Shown here: positions 58,506 to 64,000 of the stretch, piece by piece
Numbering within the stretch: the stretch's first letter is position 1
Layout of the letters: each line of letters starts with the position of its first letter
DNA from: Polaribacter reichenbachii
GTDB taxonomy: Bacteria; Bacteroidota; Bacteroidia; Flavobacteriales; Flavobacteriaceae
Direction of reading: 5' to 3'
DNA length: 64,000 nt
Assembly: GCF_001975665.1 (NCBI RefSeq)
Contig: NZ_CP019419.1
Span: 2,401,501-2,465,500 of the forward strand
The notes under the pieces: model-generated
The model's database searches: none
What the model was told of the DNA's origin: nothing
The model's input: only the letters and a program-made list of their open reading frames with translations
Program-made: the position numbers and the translations under genes

Positions 58506-58643
58506 TTAGCCATAAAACCATAGCTTCATGAACAGGATGTGAAAGATCTAAACTATGTGCTAGTTTAATCGTTTTTGTGACTTCTTTTTATGACAAGAAA
58601 AAAATGCTGAAACACAAAACAGGATAATAAAACGTTTTATCAT
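58498..58643 (-). pseudogene. N-terminal remnant of a TRAP transporter solute-binding lipoprotein (DctP-like)
   Basis: The ATG at 58643 overlaps the stop of the GH115 gene (ATGA). It reads a lipoprotein signal (MIKRFIILFCVSAFFSCHKK) and stops soon after; with a frameshift the sequence goes on as TIKLAHSLDLSHPVHEAM, the hallmark N-terminus of DctP proteins (KLAHxLDxxHPVHxAM). After this point the gene breaks off and runs into the DctM fragment, so most of DctP and all of DctQ have been deleted. Confidence 0.75.
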
Positions 58644-61555
58644 TGTTTAATATATTTACTTTCTGGTGCACCTAAATAAGATTGTTTTGTATCACCTGCA
58701 TCAATAACAAATTTTTGAAATACGATACCTGTATCAACCATCCATATTTTTAAAGTATGTTTTCCTGGTTTATTTACTTTGTGATTAGATATTTTAGTTT
58801 TAATATGATCACCAACAGATTTTGTCCACCATTCTGCATATTTCCAATCTGGCATTTCCTCACCTTCATTAATGTTTATTATTTGAGGTTTTTCATTATC
58901 GATTGCAATGGCAAATTTTAAACCGTCTTTCTTTTTGAAATCTTGTGTTGGTGAAACTAAAGTTTTAACTTTAAGATCACCTGCTTTAAACACAGTGAAG
59001 TCATATTCAACTCTTGGTGTATTCTTACTAAGTATTTGTCTTTCGGCTGTAACAGGTTCAATAATTAAAGATGAATTTGTACGACCAAGATTTTGTATTT
59101 CTGTCCATTTAATGTCTTTTGAATTGTGTTTTTTAGTAAAGTTTACGGCTTCAAAAGCAATGACTCCATTGTTTTCTATAAAACCTTCGCCTTTAGTAAT
59201 TGTACCATTTATAGGTACTTTAATTACATATTCTTTTCCTCCTCCTGATATTATAATTTCACCTATTACTTTTTCTTTAGGAGCTTTTTCCCAGTCAATT
59301 GTTACATAAACCTTTTCGTGAAACTCAGTTGTCCCTTTATTTTTTGATAGTTTAATCCAATCCTCTTTTACTTTTAAATTGTAGCTTAAGTTCTCTTGAC
59401 CTCTATTTATAATATCGATGTAATAATCTTGATTGTTTAATGGATCAAATTCCAGAAAAGTTTCACTGAAAACAAAATCTGCTTCAACATCTAACCAACC
59501 CCAAAAAGGTTTCTTTCCATATTCTAAAAAATAACCCAATTCAGCAGTTTTTGGTATTTGAACATATGTTACAGCTGGCATACTGTTTAATGGTGGATGT
59601 GCCCAACTTTGGTAACCCATATGTGTTTGAGACATCATATGGTTCCATTTTCCGTTTTCGAGTTTTTCGTGATAATATTTAGTTAATTCTGCATCTTTAT
59701 AAAATAATTCTTTTACTCTGTCTGCATAGAAATTTGCAGCTGCAGCACCTCTTCTGGCATAGTATTTATTTAATCCAGCTGCAACATACATTTCATTTAT
59801 GTTTGCACTTAATAAAATTGGCGAATGCACTAATTGGTAGTATGAAGATTTATAATTCTCTGGAAGTTGCTTATAAATATTTTCACTTTTCTTTACCAGG
59901 TTATTATATTCTTTCACAATTCTTTCGCCTTCTCTATAATTTTTTACGCTATATGTTTCTGGTTCTAACATTTCAGGTGTACGACGTGCATTGTATTTTG
60001 TATACAATGAAAGCAGTTCAGCAATTTCTGAGTTGAATTGATTTCCAAATTGTTGGTGAGTCCATTTTTTATAATAATTTGGTAAATCTTTAGCTTGAAT
60101 TGCATCAGGATTCCAAGCATAATCCATAAAAAAGCTAATTGGTAATTCCATTGGTTTTATATCACCCACATTTACCAACCATAAATCTTTTACCCCATGC
60201 ATATAAGCAAGGTTCATCTGTTCCCAAACACGCTCAATTTGTGTCGTATTTAACCAGCGATAAGACACAGGGCTACCAACATAATCAAAATGGTAATAAA
60301 TTCCATAACCTGCTTTATGATTTAAATCTTCTTTTTTAGGAAGTATTCTTAAATTACCCCAATTATCATCACAAAGAAGCATAATTATGTCTTCATCTAC
60401 ACGCATGCCTTTATCAAAATAATCTTGAACTTCTTTATAAACTGCCCAAACTTGAGGTGTTTGGTTGGCAGGTTTACCTGTTACATCAGCAATAATTTCA
60501 CGTTGATCTTTTATGATTTCTTCTAATAATTCTACAGCTGTTTCTTCAGACATAGCATCATCACCATCACCTCGCATACCAACAGTTACCACACTTTCGT
60601 AGTCTCCCATACGTTCAATACCACCTCTCCAAAATTCTTGTAGTTTTTCTTTATTGGTTTCGTAATTCCATTCTCCACCTCCAAATTTATACCATTCATT
60701 ATGAGAACGCATTAAAGGTTCGTGATGACTAGTTGACATTACAATTCCATATTCATCTGCAGTTTTTGGATTTAAAGGATCATCTTCATTGAAGATAGTT
60801 GGAAGCCACATTGCTGGCCATAAATAATTGGCTTTATTTCTTAGTAATAATTCAAAAATGGTCTCATATAATTTGTGGTTTTGCCCTCCAAATTTTTCGA
60901 AAGCCCAATTTCTAAATGCTGGTGCTTCATCATTAATAAAAATTCCACGATATTTTACAGCAGGTTCTCCATCAGTATAAGTTCCTGATTTAATATAAAC
61001 CTCATTCTTCTTTTTTACAGGAACATCTGCCCACCAATACCAAGGTGAAACACCTAATTGCTCAGACAAATCATAGATTCCGTAAATAGTTCCTCTTTTA
61101 TCGCTTCCAACAATAACCAAGGCACTTTTAATTCCTGGTAAAGGATTTTTTACAGTTTTAATGATGAATTTTTCCCACTTTCCTTCTAATTCTTTAGGAT
61201 TAATAATCTTTTGATCGACTAACTGATCTATTAACTCACTTTTTCCTAAAGTACCTGCTATTATCACGTTTTTTTCATTAGAAGTAGTGATAGTTTCTTT
61301 TAGTTCTGGTTTATGATCGGTTACTTTTAAAATATCATTTTGTAAATCGTGAAAAGCCCTTATAACACCTTTATGATCATTAGGACTAACAAGTAAGGTT
61401 GATGTCTGATTTGAATTTTTTAACACAAAAGCATTTTTACTTTTGGTTGTGGAAACATAGTTTTGATTTTCTTGCGCTATTGAAGTCGAAAAGACACATA
61501 AAAACAACAGTAGTATTGAAAATACTTTGCTATTTAATATAGATTTGAATTTCAT
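58640..61555 (-). CDS. GH115 alpha-glucuronidase, secreted, long form (971 aa)
   Basis: The signal peptide ends near residue 27 (STSIAQ), without a lipobox, so the enzyme is periplasmic or secreted. Catalytic region motifs equal those of the other GH115: WPAMWLPTIFNEDDPLNP, TVGMRGDGDDAMSEETAVEL and LLCDDNWGNLRILP. Residues about 675-785 add a beta-sandwich-like domain (LEFDPLNNQDYYIDIINRG, then IIISGGGKEYVIKVPI), resembling a BACON/Ig-like module, before the common C-terminal domain (GFIENNGVIAFEAVNF). The stop codon overlaps the start of the dctP remnant, showing that a TRAP transporter once belonged to this operon. Confidence 0.93.
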   Translation of the reverse strand: MKFKSILNSKVFSILLLFLCVFSTSIAQENQNYVSTTKSKNAFVLKNSNQTSTLLVSPNDHKGVIRAFHDLQNDILKVTDHKPELKETITTSNEKNVIIAGTLGKSELIDQLVDQKIINPKELEGKWEKFIIKTVKNPLPGIKSALVIVGSDKRGTIYGIYDLSEQLGVSPWYWWADVPVKKKNEVYIKSGTYTDGEPAVKYRGIFINDEAPAFRNWAFEKFGGQNHKLYETIFELLLRNKANYLWPAMWLPTIFNEDDPLNPKTADEYGIVMSTSHHEPLMRSHNEWYKFGGGEWNYETNKEKLQEFWRGGIERMGDYESVVTVGMRGDGDDAMSEETAVELLEEIIKDQREIIADVTGKPANQTPQVWAVYKEVQDYFDKGMRVDEDIIMLLCDDNWGNLRILPKKEDLNHKAGYGIYYHFDYVGSPVSYRWLNTTQIERVWEQMNLAYMHGVKDLWLVNVGDIKPMELPISFFMDYAWNPDAIQAKDLPNYYKKWTHQQFGNQFNSEIAELLSLYTKYNARRTPEMLEPETYSVKNYREGERIVKEYNNLVKKSENIYKQLPENYKSSYYQLVHSPILLSANINEMYVAAGLNKYYARRGAAAANFYADRVKELFYKDAELTKYYHEKLENGKWNHMMSQTHMGYQSWAHPPLNSMPAVTYVQIPKTAELGYFLEYGKKPFWGWLDVEADFVFSETFLEFDPLNNQDYYIDIINRGQENLSYNLKVKEDWIKLSKNKGTTEFHEKVYVTIDWEKAPKEKVIGEIIISGGGKEYVIKVPINGTITKGEGFIENNGVIAFEAVNFTKKHNSKDIKWTEIQNLGRTNSSLIIEPVTAERQILSKNTPRVEYDFTVFKAGDLKVKTLVSPTQDFKKKDGLKFAIAIDNEKPQIININEGEEMPDWKYAEWWTKSVGDHIKTKISNHKVNKPGKHTLKIWMVDTGIVFQKFVIDAGDTKQSYLGAPESKYIKQ

Positions 61556-61587
61556 TTATGAGGAATATTTTAATTTATAATCAGTTA

Positions 61588-63546
61588 TTATAATTTAATT
61601 TCAAAAGGACTTGCTGGCAAGCCTTCTTTATTGTAAAAATTAGGGTTGTAAGGGTTGTTTGCCCAAGCATATCTAATATATTTCGGATTTAAAACTTCAT
61701 CGCTCCAAACAATTAATTTATCGCCTTCAATTTTTGCTTGTGCCCATACAAATTCCTTATCATCCCCAGCAATTGCAAACTCACTTATAGATTCTCCATC
61801 CTTACTCATTAATCCACTACCAATATGATTGAATGAAATTGTGATTTTATTTCCTTCAACTTTATGTGATTTATAAATAGGTCCTGAATACACCAAATCT
61901 TCATTATAGGCTAATTTTAAACCAGCTAAAGCCATACGTTCACCAACACTTTTTTTATCATCTGGATGAATATCATTCCATTCACCCAAATCAATATTTA
62001 CTACCATAGCAGAATTTGCTATGGAAAGTGATTTTAATTGTGCATCTCTCAATTCTGCCCAATTACTCTCAGTTGGTAAATAGGAAACATCCATAAAATT
62101 GGTAAGTTGAGCATAAATAAATGGAATATTAGGACTTTTAAAAACGGTTCTCCAACTATCTGCTAAAGTGTGCATATAACCTGCATATTCTTTAGGGTTA
62201 CCAGTATTACTTTCACCTTGATACCATAAAACACCTTTGAATGAATAATTTGTAAATGGTGCGACCATAGCATTATAAAGTATGCTTGGTTCGCCTCGAT
62301 AATTCATTCTTCTTATTCTTGGTTGGTCTTCTTTTTCTGAAATAGAATTTCTTTTTTTAGGATTAAAAACCTGACCAACTTTATAGCTCCAATAGCCTTT
62401 TAAATCTATAGTGTCCTTTTCTGTAAATAAGTAATATGGTTTATCTGGCACAAAACCTCCTTTACCACCATAATTAGTTACTCTTACTACAAAAACATTT
62501 TTACCTTTTTTTAGAATATTAGCAGAAACCTTATATCTTCTTTGTGGGTATTGGTATGTTTTATTACCTACTTTTTCCCCATTAATATAAAATTCATCTG
62601 CATCTACAATTCTACCTAAATACACTTTTGCTTCCTTGCCAACCATAGCATCTGGAATTGTAAATTCTCTTCTATACCATACTATACCATTTAAATCTCT
62701 TATGCCTTGGTCTTCCCAATAACCAGGAATATTTATACGTCTCCAATTCTTAGGAACAAATGTTGGATCGTACCATTTTTTTTCGCCAATAAGACCATTG
62801 TCTGATGGTTGAGATGTACTAGCAGGTTGTTTTTTATTTAATTCATCTAGGGTTTTTAAAAAATCAGGGTCTCTATTTTCTTCAATAATTTTTTGAACAT
62901 TTGGATATGCTTTAAAACCTTCTTCAGGAATCCAAGCTTCAATTCTAGATCCTCCAACACTAGCATTTACCAGACCAATTGGAACGTGGTATTTCTCATA
63001 GATTTTCTTTGCAAAGAAATAAGCAACTGCAGAGAAAGGTCTTACTTCCTCACCAATAGCTTTTTGCCAGATTCCGCCTTCTAACTGTTCTTGAGGACCA
63101 TAAACATTTGTAGTATTGGGTATTTTAAAATGGCGGATTTCTGAATAGTTAGCGGTCTTAATTTCATCTGCATAGATAACATCGTGAATATCTAATTGAT
63201 GCACCATATTAGATTGACCAGAACATAGCCAAACATCTCCAAATAATATGTCATTTACAGAGATTTTATTTTTGCCTTTAAAAGTCATTTTAAAAGGTCC
63301 ACTAGCTTTTTGAGGTGGTAAATTAAACCCCCAATATCCCTTTTTGTCTGCTTTTGTTTTATAGTTTTTACCTTTAAATGTGAATGTGATTTTTTCTTTA
63401 GGTGATGCCCAACCCCAAATTTTAAGGTCTGTATCACGTTGTAAAATTGCACCATCACTAATTAATCTTGGTAATTTTATTTGACCATAGCTGAGTGTGG
63501 TAAGTAAAAAAAGTGCGCCTAATAATATGATTGTATTGAATTTCAT
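61588..63546 (-). CDS. SASA-type acetylesterase with inserted jelly-roll domain (652 aa)
   Basis: Signal peptide 1-21. An SGNH/SASA esterase: nucleophile Ser in LCSGQSNMVHQL near residue 112, GVLWYQGESNTGNP near 428, and the Asp-His pair in LGEWNDIHPDDKKS near 525. Between the two halves of the esterase (about 275-380) a sugar-binding-like jelly-roll of the GH2 N-terminal type is inserted (WRRINIPGYWEDQGIRDLNG, then VYLGRIVDADEFYINGEKVG). Relatives are annotated as sialate O-acetylesterase; in this setting the probable job is removal of acetyl groups from xylan. Followed by GH115 after 32 nt. Confidence 0.9.
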   Translation of the reverse strand: MKFNTIILLGALFLLTTLSYGQIKLPRLISDGAILQRDTDLKIWGWASPKEKITFTFKGKNYKTKADKKGYWGFNLPPQKASGPFKMTFKGKNKISVNDILFGDVWLCSGQSNMVHQLDIHDVIYADEIKTANYSEIRHFKIPNTTNVYGPQEQLEGGIWQKAIGEEVRPFSAVAYFFAKKIYEKYHVPIGLVNASVGGSRIEAWIPEEGFKAYPNVQKIIEENRDPDFLKTLDELNKKQPASTSQPSDNGLIGEKKWYDPTFVPKNWRRINIPGYWEDQGIRDLNGIVWYRREFTIPDAMVGKEAKVYLGRIVDADEFYINGEKVGNKTYQYPQRRYKVSANILKKGKNVFVVRVTNYGGKGGFVPDKPYYLFTEKDTIDLKGYWSYKVGQVFNPKKRNSISEKEDQPRIRRMNYRGEPSILYNAMVAPFTNYSFKGVLWYQGESNTGNPKEYAGYMHTLADSWRTVFKSPNIPFIYAQLTNFMDVSYLPTESNWAELRDAQLKSLSIANSAMVVNIDLGEWNDIHPDDKKSVGERMALAGLKLAYNEDLVYSGPIYKSHKVEGNKITISFNHIGSGLMSKDGESISEFAIAGDDKEFVWAQAKIEGDKLIVWSDEVLNPKYIRYAWANNPYNPNFYNKEGLPASPFEIKL

Positions 63547-63614
63547 TATGAATTGTTAATTTTTAATATTTGTAGTTATTTCATTTCTGTATTTTGTAGA
63601 TAAGAGCTAACATT

Positions 63615-64000
63615 TTAGTTAACATAAACAGATAGTTCTTGCATTTTTGGCATTCCTAATTGATCACTTCTAGTCATTGGACTAGAGCCGCCAATATAAA
63701 TTTTGAATTCACCAGATTCAATTATTCTTTCACCTTCATTATTGACAATCTCAAAAGCATTAGGCGATAATTCAAAATTGACTTCTCTTGATTCATTTTC
63801 CTTAAATGTAACTCTTTTTACACCAATTAATTGATAATTTGGTGTGTTTACAGAAGCCTCAACATCAGAGATATAAAGTTGAACAATTTCGTCTGCTTCA
63901 ATACTACTGTCATTCTTTATATTTACAGAAAGAATAATTTTTTCTTCTTTAGTTAGTTTTTGCTTACTCGTTTTTATATTACTGTATTTGAAATTTGCAT
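63615..64000 (-). CDS. C-terminal part of a GH3 glycosidase (5' part beyond the window)
   Basis: The visible 128 codons encode the fibronectin type III-like domain that ends family 3 glycosidases: SDVEASVNTPNYQLIGVKRV, FKENESREVNFELSP and GEFKIYIGGSSP, ending SVYVN. The catalytic domains are outside the window. Given the cluster, a beta-xylosidase (or beta-glucosidase) is expected. It lies 68 nt upstream of the SASA esterase in the same direction. Confidence 0.88.
   Translation of the reverse strand, partial: ANFKYSNIKTSKQKLTKEEKIILSVNIKNDSSIEADEIVQLYISDVEASVNTPNYQLIGVKRVTFKENESREVNFELSPNAFEIVNNEGERIIESGEFKIYIGGSSPMTRSDQLGMPKMQELSVYVN

Noticed and set aside
63547..63614. LacI-type operator upstream of the SASA esterase or the second GH115
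   Set aside because: Neither this gap nor 61556-61587 contains a CGCAA-TTGCG type palindrome; control of this cluster must lie upstream of the GH3 gene, outside the window.
1..64000. CRISPR array, rRNA operon, intact insertion sequence, restriction-modification or toxin-antitoxin genes
   Set aside because: I looked for regularly spaced repeats, rRNA core sequences, transposase motifs and typical defence domains and found none.

Overview
The window looks like a chromosomal segment of a marine member of the Flavobacteriaceae (Polaribacter/Tenacibaculum-like; the genus is an inference). The grounds are the very low GC content, Bacteroidetes-type promoters (TTG - about 20 nt - TAnnTTTG), almost no Shine-Dalgarno sequences except a strong one before rpsU, a TonB-dependent receptor, a type IX secretion sorting-domain relic, and an E1 dehydrogenase with fused alpha and beta parts.

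Layout. 1-9 kb, minus strand: a partial fused 2-oxoacid dehydrogenase E1, an unknown lipoprotein with a small beta-barrel protein, a large M1-peptidase-like protein without zinc ligands fused to a beta-barrel, a decayed T9SS-cargo gene and a LOG-family protein. 9-18 kb: uvrA (minus), then plus-strand housekeeping genes (PspC-like, K+ channel, RmlD-like reductase, AGCS symporter, ComEA-like HhH protein, acyl-CoA dehydrogenase). 18-33.5 kb: the translation/transcription core: rpsU, xerC-type recombinase, hpf, four tRNAs, tuf, tRNA-Trp, secE, nusG, rplKAJL, rpoB, rpoC and a DUF3467 gene. 33.8-41 kb: a TonB receptor paired with a beta-propeller phytase, an alpha/beta hydrolase, a membrane acyltransferase-like protein and aroC. 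41.2-42.3 kb: tRNA-Ser followed by a small decayed island (excisionase-like HTH gene, frameshifted DUF6979-like gene, orphan LacI-type operator/promoter).

42.3-64 kb is a glucuronoxylan utilisation locus. A nine-gene minus-strand operon runs from a GH43 lipoprotein through GH10 xylanase, GH115 alpha-glucuronidase, a GPH symporter, a cytoplasmic GH43, xylB, xylA, tkt and talC to a strong terminator. It covers extracytoplasmic debranching and cleavage, import, intracellular hydrolysis, and xylose isomerisation, phosphorylation and entry into the pentose phosphate pathway. Two tandem LacI regulators diverge from it. Beyond them lie a second minus-strand cluster (GH3, SASA-type esterase, second GH115) and, right after that GH115, remains of a TRAP transporter (DctP start plus DctM core). 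No SusC/SusD pair is visible in the window.

Most notable: the TRAP transporter relic next to two glucuronidases; a LacI-type operator inside the xylan operon with a sister copy 12 kb away at the island; the bS21 gene with a perfect Shine-Dalgarno; a duplicated acyl-CoA dehydrogenase 3' end whose copies differ mainly at synonymous sites; and the T9SS-cargo and DUF6979 pseudogenes. I found no CRISPR array, no intact transposase and no clearly new multi-gene defence or mobile system.
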